From contig JBKEHH010000001.1 in assembly GCA_046710535.1 (NCBI GenBank), positions 320,951 through 384,950 on the forward strand: a stretch of DNA of 64,000 nt, read 5' to 3'. Below the pieces are notes generated by a model that was not told the origin of the DNA, did no database searches, and saw nothing but the letters and a program-made list of their open reading frames with translations. This DNA comes from CAWVSB01 sp046710535 (GTDB lineage: Bacteria; Pseudomonadota; Gammaproteobacteria; Pseudomonadales; CAWVSB01). Of this stretch, positions 16,510 to 25,246 are shown piece by piece (position 1 is the stretch's first letter; each line of letters begins with the position of its first letter). The position numbers were made by a program, and so were the translations under genes.

Positions 16510-17766
16510 ATGGGCTATCAGCATATTAAGTTACCTGAGACAGGGTCAAAGATCACCGTTAATTCTGATTTTTCTCTCAATGTGCCTGCGCAACCTATTA
16601 TTCCGTTTATTGAAGGCGACGGCATTGGCGTCGATATAACGCCAGTGATGTTAAAAGTTGTCGATGCTGCTGTTGAAAAAGCTTATGGCGGCGCGAAAAA
16701 AATCAGCTGGATGGAAATATATACTGGTGAGAAAGCTGCCGATCTCTATGATGGAGACTGGTTTCCGGCTGAAACCTTAGACGCGATTAAAGAATATGCT
16801 GTTGCGATTAAAGGCCCATTAACAACCCCTGTCGGTGGCGGATTTCGCTCATTAAATGTGGCGCTGCGCCAAGAGCTTGACTTATACGTTTGTCTGCGGC
16901 CAGTACGTTGGTTTGAAGGAGTGCCATCGCCAGTGCGCGAGCCACATAAAACCAACATGGTAATCTTTAGAGAGAACGCTGAAGACATTTACGCCGGTAT
17001 TGAGTGGAAAGCCGGCAGTGTGGATGCAAAGCGTGTTATTGCATTTTTACAAGACGAAATGGGCGTAACCAAGATTCGTTTTGATCAAAACTGCGGCATC
17101 GGTGTTAAGCCGGTTTCAGAGGAAGGCACCAAGCGCCTAGTGCGCAATGCAATTCAATACACTATTGATCAAGACTTACCTTCAATCACTTTGGTGCATA
17201 AAGGTAATATTATGAAATTTACCGAAGGTGCGTTTAAAGACTGGGGTTACGAGCTCGCCATGCAAGAATTTGACGGCCAGCTAATTGACGGAGGCCCATG
17301 GGTTAGCATTAAAAATCCAATTACAGGCAAACAGATTGTTATTAAAGATGTAATTGCCGATGCGATGCTGCAGCAAGTACTGTTGCGCCCCGACGAATAC
17401 AGCGTTATCGCCACGCTTAATCTAAACGGTGATTACTTGTCTGATGCCTTGGCTGCTCAAGTGGGTGGTATTGGCATAGCGCCAGGAGCCAACCTTAGTG
17501 ACAATGTAGCTCTATTTGAGGCAACTCACGGCACCGCGCCAAAATATGCGGGCCAAGACAAGGTTAACCCTGGCTCGCTTATATTGTCAGCCGAGATGAT
17601 GCTGCGGCATATAGGGTGGAATGAAGCAGCAGATTTAATCATTATCGGGATGAATGGCGCTATCGCGGCTAAAACAGTCACCTACGATTTTGAGCGCTTA
17701 ATGGATGGAGCGAAACTGATGAAATGTTCAGAGTTTGGCGATGCAATGATTGCTAAGATGAACTAG
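16510..17766 (+). CDS. icd: Isocitrate dehydrogenase (NADP)
   Basis: A 418-residue enzyme that oxidises isocitrate to 2-oxoglutarate in the TCA cycle. It has the substrate-loop motif GPLTTPVGGGFRSLNVALRQ, the phosphorylatable serine region seen in E. coli Icd, and the ending ATHGTAPKYAGQDKVNPGS. An upstream ATG at 16480 is in frame. I chose 16510 because AGAAGG at 16497-16502 is well spaced before it and the length then matches E. coli Icd (416). Before clpS there are 190 bases without a gene. Confidence 0.96.
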   Translation: MGYQHIKLPETGSKITVNSDFSLNVPAQPIIPFIEGDGIGVDITPVMLKVVDAAVEKAYGGAKKISWMEIYTGEKAADLYDGDWFPAETLDAIKEYAVAIKGPLTTPVGGGFRSLNVALRQELDLYVCLRPVRWFEGVPSPVREPHKTNMVIFRENAEDIYAGIEWKAGSVDAKRVIAFLQDEMGVTKIRFDQNCGIGVKPVSEEGTKRLVRNAIQYTIDQDLPSITLVHKGNIMKFTEGAFKDWGYELAMQEFDGQLIDGGPWVSIKNPITGKQIVIKDVIADAMLQQVLLRPDEYSVIATLNLNGDYLSDALAAQVGGIGIAPGANLSDNVALFEATHGTAPKYAGQDKVNPGSLILSAEMMLRHIGWNEAADLIIIGMNGAIAAKTVTYDFERLMDGAKLMKCSEFGDAMIAKMN

Positions 17767-17956
17767 TAGGCCATTAACGCCGTATATGGTCAAGTAACTC
17801 TGGCTTTTTTGTGCCGGCTAACCTTGCAATAAGAGAAAATGAGCCCAAATTAATGAACCAGTTTATTGAATAAGACAATTCATTGGCAATTATATGTCGT
17901 TGCATTAGTCTAACAGTATGCGCAAAGCCACATAACTGTATTAAAGATTAGGAAAT

Positions 17957-18301
17957 ATGTCAGAACAAGATCAGAATAATTTGCCAAATCATGATATTGG
18001 ATTGGTGGTTGAAGAAGCAAAACCGAAGTTAAAGCGCCCGTCTATGTATCGGGTTGTGTTGCTCAATGACGACTACACGCCAATGGAATTTGTGGTGCAT
18101 GTGCTACAGTCTTTTTTCACTTTGGAGTTGGAACAGGCGACACAAGTAATGCTAAAGGTACATACCGAAGGAAAAGGCGTATGCGGCGTTTATACCCGCG
18201 ACGTGGCCGAGACCAAGGCCGAACAAGTGAATATGTACTCACGTGAGAATGAACATCCGCTGTTGTGTGATATTGAAATAGCAGAAGATGACGCTAGTTA
18301 A
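17957..18301 (+). CDS. clpS: ClpS, N-degron adaptor of ClpAP
   Basis: A 114-residue adaptor that hands proteins with destabilising N-terminal residues to ClpA. A flexible N-terminus precedes the core YRVVLLNDDYTPMEFVVHVL, which forms the N-degron pocket. The HTEGKGVCGVYTRDVAETK segment binds the ClpA N-domain. clpA follows after 20 bases. The window also encodes Aat and Bpt, which attach Leu/Phe to N-termini, so most of the N-degron pathway is here; clpP is not seen. Confidence 0.97.
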   Translation: MSEQDQNNLPNHDIGLVVEEAKPKLKRPSMYRVVLLNDDYTPMEFVVHVLQSFFTLELEQATQVMLKVHTEGKGVCGVYTRDVAETKAEQVNMYSRENEHPLLCDIEIAEDDAS

Positions 18302-18321
18302 TTAAATGGTAGAGGCAAACT

Positions 18322-20598
18322 ATGTTAAGTAAAGAATTAGAAGGCACGCTAAATGACGCCTTTACCTATGCTCGCAATAGAAACCATGAGTTTCTTACCT
18401 TAGAGCACTTGTTGTTGGCTCTATTAGGAGAGCAGGCGGCTCAAGCTGCATTGCAAGCTTGTAACGGTAATGTAGATATTTTGCACGAAGATCTTGAAGA
18501 ATATGTCGATGCGACAACACCGTTAATTCCTGAAGGTCAAGAAGATAGAGAAACCCAGCCAACTTTAGGCTTTCAGCGCGTGTTACAGCGAGCTGTGTTT
18601 CACGTTCAGTCTTCAGGCAAACAAGAAGTTAATGGCGCCAATGTATTGGTTGCTATCTTTAGTGAGCAAGAAAGCCAGGCAGTTTTTTTGTTACATCAGC
18701 AAAATATTGGCCGCTTAGATATTATTAATTATATTACTCACGGCATTTCTAAAGTCGAGGGTGAGAGTGAGCCAGACAGCGCCGCCAGTAAAGAAGGTGA
18801 CAGCGTAGAAGAAGATGCTGGGCCGTTAGAGAGCTATGCTGAAAATCTAAATGCTCAAGCTATGGCAGGCAAAATTGATCCATTAATTGGCCGCAGTGAA
18901 GAATTAACTCGAGTGGCCCAAATTCTTACCCGCAGACGTAAAAATAATCCCCTGTTGGTTGGTGAAGCAGGCGTTGGCAAGACCGCTATAGCTGAAGGCT
19001 TAGCTAAACGTATTGTCGATGGCGAAGTGCCTGATGTGTTGAAAGACTCAGTTATTTATTCATTGGATATGGGTGCATTATTGGCAGGCACTAAATACCG
19101 CGGTGATTTTGAAAAACGTTTTAAAGGTCTGTTGGCTGAGCTTAAAAAAATACCTGGTTCAATTCTATTTATTGATGAAATTCATACTATTATAGGTGCC
19201 GGCGCTGCCTCCGGTGGGGTAATGGATGCATCCAACTTACTTAAACCATTATTGTCATCGGGTGAAATTCGCTGTTTCGGTTCAACCACTTTCCAAGAGT
19301 ATCGTGGTATTTTTGAAAAAGACCGTGCGCTGTCGCGACGCTTTCAAAAAGTGGATGTACCAGAGCCTTCAGTTGAAGATACCTATTCAATACTTAAAGG
19401 CTTGAAGTCGCGTTATGAAGCGCATCATGATATCCGTTACACAGACAAAGGTTTACGTAGCGCGGCCGAGTTAGCAGGGCGCTATATTAATGATCGATTT
19501 TTACCAGACAAAGCGATTGATGTTATTGATGAGGCGGGCGCTTTTCAAAATTTGCAGCCCGCAAGTAAACGTAAGAAAAGTATTAACGTTGTTGATATTG
19601 AAAACATCGTCGCGCGAATGGCGAAGATTCCAGCGAAAAATGTTTCCAGTACCGATAAAGAGAGTTTGGCTAGGTTAGAGCAGAACTTGAAAATGGTTAT
19701 CTTCGGTCAAGATGAGGGTGTTGAAACGCTTACTACGGCTATTAAATTGTCCCGTTCTGGCTTAGGTTCGCCAGATAAGCCTGTAGGCTCATTCTTATTT
19801 TCTGGACCAACTGGTGTTGGTAAGACAGAAGTATGCCGCCAGCTAGCCCGTATTATGGGTGTAGAGTTAGTGCGCTTTGATATGTCCGAGTATATGGAGC
19901 GTCACACGGTATCGCGCTTAATCGGTGCGCCGCCGGGCTATGTTGGTTTTGACCAAGGAGGCTTACTTACTGAGGCAGTTAACAAGACGCCATATTGCGT
20001 GTTGTTACTAGATGAAATTGAAAAGGCGCATCCTGAAGTCTTTAACTTGTTATTACAGGTAATGGATCACGGTACGTTAACTGATAACAACGGACGCAAA
20101 GCAGATTTCCGCAATGTGATATTGGTAATGACTACCAATGCCGGTGCAGAAAGCATGTCCCGTGCATCGATTGGGTTCGCTCAGCAAGACCATAGTAAAG
20201 ATGGCGCTGAAGAACTTAAGAAAGTGTTTACGCCAGAGTTTCGTAACCGCTTAGATGGTGTTATTCAATTCTCTAGCTTACAGCGTGACGTTGTCTTAAC
20301 CGTGGTTGATAAATTTTTGGTTGAGCTTCAGTCTCAGTTGGATGACAAACGTGTGTTGCTAGATGTATCTGATGAAGCGCGCGAGTGGTTGATGGACAAA
20401 GGATATGATCCATTGATGGGCGCAAGACCGTTGGCCAGGGTTATTCAAGACTACATTAAGAAGCCATTGGCTGAGATGGTATTATTTGGTGAGCTAGCTG
20501 ATGGTGGTGGTGGTGAGGTCGATGTTGCGGTTAAAGATGGAGAGCTAGTGCTTGAGGTGAAAGACCATAAGCAGCTGGCAGAACCGGTCGCTAATTAG
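18322..20598 (+). CDS. clpA: ATP-dependent Clp protease ATP-binding subunit ClpA
   Basis: A 758-residue AAA+ unfoldase (E. coli 758). Order: Clp N-domain (1-145), first AAA module with Walker A GEAGVGKTA at 214, second module with GPTGVGKTE at 495, and the C-terminal D2-small domain. The ClpP-binding loop is expected in the second module. It unfolds substrates for ClpP, with ClpS as adaptor from the preceding gene. A terminator follows at 20616-20643. In related genomes infA comes next; here about 7 kb intervenes. Confidence 0.98.
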   Translation: MLSKELEGTLNDAFTYARNRNHEFLTLEHLLLALLGEQAAQAALQACNGNVDILHEDLEEYVDATTPLIPEGQEDRETQPTLGFQRVLQRAVFHVQSSGKQEVNGANVLVAIFSEQESQAVFLLHQQNIGRLDIINYITHGISKVEGESEPDSAASKEGDSVEEDAGPLESYAENLNAQAMAGKIDPLIGRSEELTRVAQILTRRRKNNPLLVGEAGVGKTAIAEGLAKRIVDGEVPDVLKDSVIYSLDMGALLAGTKYRGDFEKRFKGLLAELKKIPGSILFIDEIHTIIGAGAASGGVMDASNLLKPLLSSGEIRCFGSTTFQEYRGIFEKDRALSRRFQKVDVPEPSVEDTYSILKGLKSRYEAHHDIRYTDKGLRSAAELAGRYINDRFLPDKAIDVIDEAGAFQNLQPASKRKKSINVVDIENIVARMAKIPAKNVSSTDKESLARLEQNLKMVIFGQDEGVETLTTAIKLSRSGLGSPDKPVGSFLFSGPTGVGKTEVCRQLARIMGVELVRFDMSEYMERHTVSRLIGAPPGYVGFDQGGLLTEAVNKTPYCVLLLDEIEKAHPEVFNLLLQVMDHGTLTDNNGRKADFRNVILVMTTNAGAESMSRASIGFAQQDHSKDGAEELKKVFTPEFRNRLDGVIQFSSLQRDVVLTVVDKFLVELQSQLDDKRVLLDVSDEAREWLMDKGYDPLMGARPLARVIQDYIKKPLAEMVLFGELADGGGGEVDVAVKDGELVLEVKDHKQLAEPVAN

Positions 20599-20615
20599 CT
20601 AGAATAGAAGTAGTT

Positions 20616-20643
20616 AAAAGGGGCAGCCTATCGCCTCTTTTTA
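20616..20643. terminator. Terminator shared by clpA and the convergent kinase gene
   Basis: AAAAGGGGC pairs with GCCTCTTTT (one mismatch) around a short loop, with T on the plus side and A on the other side. A hairpin between two convergent genes can stop transcription from both directions. Confidence 0.65.
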
Positions 20644-20649
20644 TGATCT

Positions 20650-22662
20650 TTACCTAGTTAAACTATTTGCATAGTCATCAAGTGCGGTTAACGATTCGTC
20701 GGTAAGTGAGCCAAGCGTCGAAATTAAGACATTCATTTCACTAGTGCTGGCAGTTATCGATGCCAGTTCAAGAGATTTTAGATGTTGGCCTAGTTGCTCT
20801 GCACCGAGACTTCGAGCGCCGCTTAATATTGCGTGACACGCTTTAGCTACGTCGTCGAAGTTTAGGTCATTGTACTCTGTGTTTATTGCTTTGATACCTT
20901 TACGACATTCTTGGGCGAACATTTCAGCGATATCTTGATAGGCTTCAATGCCGATATCGGCAACTAGTTTTTCAGCGGCGGTTATATCAATTAGCGCGAC
21001 AAGTTTAGGCTTCAACATAGAGTCGCTTGTGGTTGTTTCTGGTTGTTGCGCACTCGACAGCCATTGCCCAAGTATTAGATTAAGTGCGCCACCATCAATG
21101 GGTTTGTTCATCACTGCATTCATGCCGGTAGCAAGAAATTCACCTGCTTGGTCTTGGCCAGCGTGGGCGGTCAGGGCGATAATGGGGAGGTTATCTAGGG
21201 CATGATTTTCACGCAAAATTTTAGTTGCTGTTACGCCATCCATTACTGGCATTGATATATCCATAAATATAAGATCGTATTCCACTTTAGCAATCTGGCT
21301 TATGGCCTCTTCACCGTTACCGACCACATCTACTTCGACGCCTCGCTTCTCTAATATTTTAGTCATCAACTGCTGATTAATTTCATTATCCTCAGCTAGT
21401 AATATTTTTCCGACGAATTGATTTTTATTGGTCGGTTGATAATCATATCTTCGATTCGGACTAGACTTACTTTTTTCGATAGGGACCCCAAAGCTAAAGC
21501 GTGTCCCTATATTCAGCTTTGAGCTGAAATCAATATGCCCGCCCATAATATCAACCATTCGGTGACATATATTCAAGCCTAGCCCAGTACCGCTCCCAAT
21601 ATCTGATTTATCTTGGTCAATAGTCCAGAAGGGTTTGAACACATGGGGCTTTATATGTGCAGGAATACCTGCACCGGTATCTTCTACTGCCAGTAATAGT
21701 TGCGAGTCATCAATGGATAATTTTGCCGACACTGTAATAGATCCTTGATTGGTAAACTTAATAGCGTTACTCAGTAAATTGATTAGCACCTGTCTTATTT
21801 TTGGCTCGTCGCCGACTAGCCTCAAGTCTTGCTCACAATCTATTTTTTTTATCAGCAAGACATTTTTCTGTGCAGCCTTGGCTTCAATAATGGTTAACGC
21901 TGCATCGACACATGCGTTTATGTCAAAAGCAATCACGTCATTGCTAAATCCGCCAGATTGCAGTTTTGAATAATCGAGCACACTGTTGATGACATTTTTT
22001 AGATTGTCAGAAGACTGAGTAGCAATGGAATGCATACGATTAGATTCGTCAGAAAGTTGGTCTTTATCAATCAACTCCAGGGCCATAGCGACACCATTAA
22101 GCGGTGTTCGCATTTCATGGCTCATTATGGCGAAAAAATCAGCTTGAGCTTGATAGGACAGTTTAGTTTTCTCATGAGCCTGTTTGATCTCGACCGTTAA
22201 TTGCTCTAGATCTGCTAAGTTTTGGCGCTCTGTAGCCAATAAGACAAGTTGGTCTAACTGTGGATCGATAGCACTAAAATCGCGCAACTTCATTTTAATA
22301 TCGGGCCTTTTTTTAGTCATCCAAGCAAGCCATGGCGAGCCTACGAAGCGACATTTTTTGCCGTCTATGTCGCCGATAAACTGTCCTCGAATTGCGAAGC
22401 TCTTGTCACAGGTTTCAAGTAAAGCCATCTTGCCATTGGTCGATATAAGGTCGTCAAAGGAGGATAAAGCATTGGGCCGTTGAATCCGAAATACACTCAT
22501 CAAAGGTTGATCTTCGATATTCGGCATAAAGCGTCTTGATGTGTCGCTTATTGAACGTATTATTAAGTCGCGGTCAATAACAAAGTGTATTGAAAATGCT
22601 GAATTTATTAAGTGATCTGTTTCGCTTGTAATAGGCATACTAGGTTCTTTTATATTTACCAC
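20650..22662 (-). CDS. H-NOX-associated hybrid histidine kinase (HNOBA-HisKA-HATPase-REC-HPt)
   Basis: A 670-residue sensor kinase. Residues about 20-150 match the heme-NO-binding-associated (HNOBA) domain: FSIHFVIDRDLIIR, FRIQRP, RGQFIG and VGSPWLAWM. HisKA has phospho-His H182 (SHEMRTPLNG), followed by HATPase (N-box NLLSNAIKFT, DTGAGIP, GTGLGL). REC spans about 418-535 with D468 and K520. The C-terminal HPt has H610 in CHAILSGARSLGA, where the usual LKG is LSG. No transmembrane helix is seen, so it is cytosolic. It starts (GTG) 3 bases after the H-NOX gene, which is expected to control its activity. Output is expected to be the LuxO-like regulator, first gene of the run. Confidence 0.9.
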   Translation of the reverse strand: MVNIKEPSMPITSETDHLINSAFSIHFVIDRDLIIRSISDTSRRFMPNIEDQPLMSVFRIQRPNALSSFDDLISTNGKMALLETCDKSFAIRGQFIGDIDGKKCRFVGSPWLAWMTKKRPDIKMKLRDFSAIDPQLDQLVLLATERQNLADLEQLTVEIKQAHEKTKLSYQAQADFFAIMSHEMRTPLNGVAMALELIDKDQLSDESNRMHSIATQSSDNLKNVINSVLDYSKLQSGGFSNDVIAFDINACVDAALTIIEAKAAQKNVLLIKKIDCEQDLRLVGDEPKIRQVLINLLSNAIKFTNQGSITVSAKLSIDDSQLLLAVEDTGAGIPAHIKPHVFKPFWTIDQDKSDIGSGTGLGLNICHRMVDIMGGHIDFSSKLNIGTRFSFGVPIEKSKSSPNRRYDYQPTNKNQFVGKILLAEDNEINQQLMTKILEKRGVEVDVVGNGEEAISQIAKVEYDLIFMDISMPVMDGVTATKILRENHALDNLPIIALTAHAGQDQAGEFLATGMNAVMNKPIDGGALNLILGQWLSSAQQPETTTSDSMLKPKLVALIDITAAEKLVADIGIEAYQDIAEMFAQECRKGIKAINTEYNDLNFDDVAKACHAILSGARSLGAEQLGQHLKSLELASITASTSEMNVLISTLGSLTDESLTALDDYANSLTR

Positions 22663-22665
22663 AGA

Positions 22666-23211
22666 CTAAACTATACGCATAGTGACTACGCTAGTTTCCC
22701 CTTTATCCACAGCCCTTGCCACAACACTTTCGAATTCGACCTGTACTTCGAATCTATCCGCTAAGCCTTTTATTATTCCAATAAGAAATGGTCTCAAGCC
22801 TTCGCGCTTACTCTCATATACTAATTCCATCTTGTTGTTATCAGTAGTGGTAATGAAATGTGGTGGTATATAGTCAATAAATGTTGAGGTAATTCGATCG
22901 TGAAGGCTATTAACGTTATCTAAGAATTCAAACAAATTATCACCGGTACTTTGAAACAACATTTCGTAGGCACTTGGTGCCGTTACTGTTGCCCAATAGT
23001 GGCCAAATAATTCTAGACATGCAGCCGCTGGAGTTTCAAGTACCTCTGAGGTAGCACCGACTAGCGCGTAGGTTGTATCGTCATTATATTGCTCCATTGT
23101 GGTAAAGGAGTCCTCAGGCACCGCTGACTTCGTCAAAATACTATCCCATACCTCTTGTCCATGGCCATCTGTGATCATCGTTTTAAGCGCTTTGTTTATT
23201 AATCCGTACAC
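22666..23211 (-). CDS. hnoX: H-NOX heme nitric-oxide sensor
   Basis: A 181-residue heme sensor. The proximal heme ligand is H104 (NSLHDRI) and the heme-propionate motif YxSxR is Y132-S134-R136. The distal tyrosine that binds oxygen in Thermoanaerobacter H-NOX (YxSxR +5) is a proline here (GLRPF), as in NO-selective facultative-aerobe proteins. The protein is therefore expected to bind NO and not oxygen. It is flanked by a kinase with an HNOBA domain (3 bases downstream) and a LuxO-like regulator (18 bases upstream), all on one strand. Confidence 0.92.
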   Translation of the reverse strand: MYGLINKALKTMITDGHGQEVWDSILTKSAVPEDSFTTMEQYNDDTTYALVGATSEVLETPAAACLELFGHYWATVTAPSAYEMLFQSTGDNLFEFLDNVNSLHDRITSTFIDYIPPHFITTTDNNKMELVYESKREGLRPFLIGIIKGLADRFEVQVEFESVVARAVDKGETSVVTMRIV

Positions 23212-23229
23212 GTCTCAGGCTCCTTTTAG

Positions 23230-24642
23230 CTAAACAGGTGAGCTCCATAGCTGGATTTTACGGTAAAGGGTTGATGGGGCTACTTCAAGTTTGCCAGCGG
23301 CCTTATTAATACTGCCGTGACACAGCTCAATAGCTCGCTCGATAATTGCTTTTTCTTCTAACCACAGCGGGCTTATGTGACTGCTGGCTTGGGCAGTTAT
23401 GGGTTGGCCTGTATAACTGTTAACGCGCCAGTCATTATTCTTGTGCTCAACCTGCGATGGCTCTGTTAATTCATTGGTCATATCTCGCATCGGTAGCATA
23501 TATGAATCAACAGTTTCACCGTCATGCAGCACGACGATATTTTGAATAGCATTCTCTAATTCGCGAACATTGCCGCGCCAGGGGTAGTTGAGCAATAGTT
23601 GCTGGGCTTGGCTACTAAAGCGTTTGAATCTTTTGCCGTCACGGCTAGAAAATTTAGCTAGAAACGCTTCGGCCAGCATAAGAATATCTTGCTCTCTTTG
23701 GCGCAGCGGTGGCATGTATACAGGTACTACATGCAGGCGATAGTAGAGATCCTCGCGAAAGCGGCCTTCTCGTACTTCTAACATTGGATCTCTATTAGTG
23801 GCGCAGACAAATCGAATATCGGCGGTTTCCATTTTGTTGCTGCCCACTTTTTGGTAGCTACCCGTCTGGACAAAGCGCAGTAATTTCTTCTGTAATTCTA
23901 AGTCCATTTCACATATTTCATCTAAGAATAAAGTGCCTCCATCAGCGATTGTCGCTGCACCTTCTCCGTCTGACGTGGCGCCGGTAAACGCGCCTTTGAC
24001 ATGTCCAAATAGCTCACTTTCCATTAATTCACTAGGAATGGCGGCACAATTTAGCGCATGGAAGTTTGCCGCTGCACGTCGGCTTTTTTGATGAACTGCT
24101 TCTGCCGCTAATTCCTTACCGGTACCGCTTTCACCAATGATAAAAGCGGTGGCACTACTGGCAGCCAGACTATCGATTGTTTTGTAAACCGCTTGCATCG
24201 GCAGTGATTTACCAATAAATCGACAGTAATGATCAATGTCAAAAGACGAGTAGTTGGCAACTTTACGGTGAAGGTCTTGATGCTTGGTTGCATTGTCCAA
24301 AGTAACTAATAGACGCGCGGCGTCAAAAGGCTTAGTTAAGAAATCGAAAGCACCATCTTCTATTGCCTGTACTGCCATTTGAGAGGAGCCATGTGCAGTC
24401 ATTACAATAATCTCTATATCATCAAGCTGTGCATGAATCTCTTTCAATAGCGTCAGCCCACTGCCATCGGGTAGCTCTACATCTAGCAAGATAATATCGG
24501 GAGTTTCCCGCTCAATCTCGCTATAGGCTGTATTTAAGTCAGTGACCATTCTTACTTGGTAATTAGTGTCATTTAAGTAGGCTTTATAAATGGCGGCCAT
24601 TGAAAGACTATCTTCTACCATTAATATCTTTTTCTGGGGCAT
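23230..24642 (-). CDS. LuxO-like sigma54-dependent response regulator
   Basis: A 470-residue NtrC-class regulator. The receiver has phospho-acceptor D54 (ILLDVELPDG), T82 and K104. The AAA+ domain has Walker A GESGTGKE (170-177) and the sigma54-contact loop GAFTGA (217-222). A Fis-type HTH ends the protein (INKAAGKLEVAPSTLYRKI). The receiver style (VELPDGSGLTLLKEI) and HTH ending are close to LuxO, the Vibrio quorum regulator. As first gene of an operon with H-NOX and its kinase, it probably receives phosphate from the kinase HPt domain. Likely targets are the sigma54 promoter at 25195 and its own promoter, through the boxes at 24688-24797. Confidence 0.88.
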   Translation of the reverse strand: MPQKKILMVEDSLSMAAIYKAYLNDTNYQVRMVTDLNTAYSEIERETPDIILLDVELPDGSGLTLLKEIHAQLDDIEIIVMTAHGSSQMAVQAIEDGAFDFLTKPFDAARLLVTLDNATKHQDLHRKVANYSSFDIDHYCRFIGKSLPMQAVYKTIDSLAASSATAFIIGESGTGKELAAEAVHQKSRRAAANFHALNCAAIPSELMESELFGHVKGAFTGATSDGEGAATIADGGTLFLDEICEMDLELQKKLLRFVQTGSYQKVGSNKMETADIRFVCATNRDPMLEVREGRFREDLYYRLHVVPVYMPPLRQREQDILMLAEAFLAKFSSRDGKRFKRFSSQAQQLLLNYPWRGNVRELENAIQNIVVLHDGETVDSYMLPMRDMTNELTEPSQVEHKNNDWRVNSYTGQPITAQASSHISPLWLEEKAIIERAIELCHGSINKAAGKLEVAPSTLYRKIQLWSSPV

Positions 24643-24687
24643 GGTTGCTATCCAAGGTTACTCTTAGGTATCGTGTTGCAGTAAGCT

Positions 24688-24797
24688 TTGCAAATTGCAT
24701 ACCACTAATAAATCTATAAAAAACAACTGGTTAAAATTCACAATTTTATACGAAGGCAACTGCTGTTGCATTATGCATCTATTTTTGCAATTTGCAT
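24688..24797. promoter_or_regulatory. Three LuxO-like boxes, TTGCA-N3-TGCAT
   Basis: Three copies of a 13-base dyad: 24688-24700 (spacer AAT), 24766-24778 (spacer TTA) and 24785-24797 (spacer ATT). The known LuxO site in vibrios is TTGCA-W3-TGCAA, so each differs only in the last base. The boxes lie 46 to 143 bases upstream of the LuxO-like start and about 400-500 bases upstream of the sigma54 promoter of the sugar transferase. They may serve autoregulation, enhancer binding, or both. The pattern is seen; the binding is inferred. Confidence 0.6.
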
Positions 24798-24870
24798 TAC
24801 ACAAAACAATAGTGAGATTCGCTATCCGTCTTGATAAGGCGATGGCGCAGTATTTACGATAGGCTAGACC

Positions 24871-24894
24871 AGTCTAAAGGGAAATATTTAGACT
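24871..24894. repeat. 8-bp inverted repeat, hairpin or operator
   Basis: AGTCTAAA (24871-24878) and TTTAGACT (24887-24894) are perfect inverted arms with an 8-base loop, in the H-NOX/sugar-transferase intergenic region. There is no T run after it, so it is not a terminator. A smaller dyad, TTAGGT-N5-ACCTAA, lies at 24993-25009. Confidence 0.4.
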
Positions 24895-25087
24895 AAAAGC
24901 TTGAAAGGATATCAGTAGGGCCCGATCAAGAGTTTTGTCTCTGTTATCGCTCTAGATATTATTCAAAAGCGTTATTCTAAGCGCGATGGTGATTAGGTAT
25001 CTAACCTAAAGATATTAAATTAATCCGACTACAACATATTTGCCAGTCTGGCCAATTATATCCAGGCCTGCTAAGAATAGCGCTTTG

Positions 25088-25100
25088 TCTCATAATGAGA
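25088..25100. promoter_or_regulatory. Palindrome TCTCAT-A-ATGAGA upstream of the sigma54 promoter
   Basis: A perfect 6-1-6 palindrome centred about 100 bases upstream of the -24 element at 25195, a usual distance for an enhancer site of a sigma54 activator. It does not resemble the TTGCA boxes, so it could bind a second regulator. Confidence 0.35.
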
Positions 25101-25176
25101 AGTTAATAGCAAATAGTTGTTGTGTAATGCGATTACTGTCTCGATAAAGTATTGATTTATAAATAAAATATATATA

Positions 25177-25210
25177 AATCAAAGGGTTGAAAGCTGGTTC
25201 GATAGTTGCA
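25177..25210 (+). promoter_or_regulatory. Sigma54 (-24/-12) promoter with IHF-like site
   Basis: TGGTTCGATAGTTGCA at 25195-25210 matches the sigma54 consensus TGGCACG-N4-TTGCA: GG and GC are spaced exactly 10 bases, and only two of the conserved bases differ (CA to TT). Just upstream, AATCAAAGGGTTG (25177-25189) fits the IHF consensus WATCAR-N4-TTR in full. Transcription would start near 25221, 26 bases before the ATG at 25247 of the sugar transferase. The likely activator is the divergently encoded LuxO-like protein. Confidence 0.65.
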
Positions 25211-25246
25211 TTGATCCTGACAATATTTACTGTCAGAGGATTCAAC

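Noticed and set aside
24841..24960. Possible Qrr-like small RNA next to the LuxO-like gene
   Set aside because: A weak -24/-12-like element (TGGC-N9-AC at 24843) precedes the 24871 hairpin, but the -12 GC is replaced by AC, no Qrr core sequence is present and no terminator follows.
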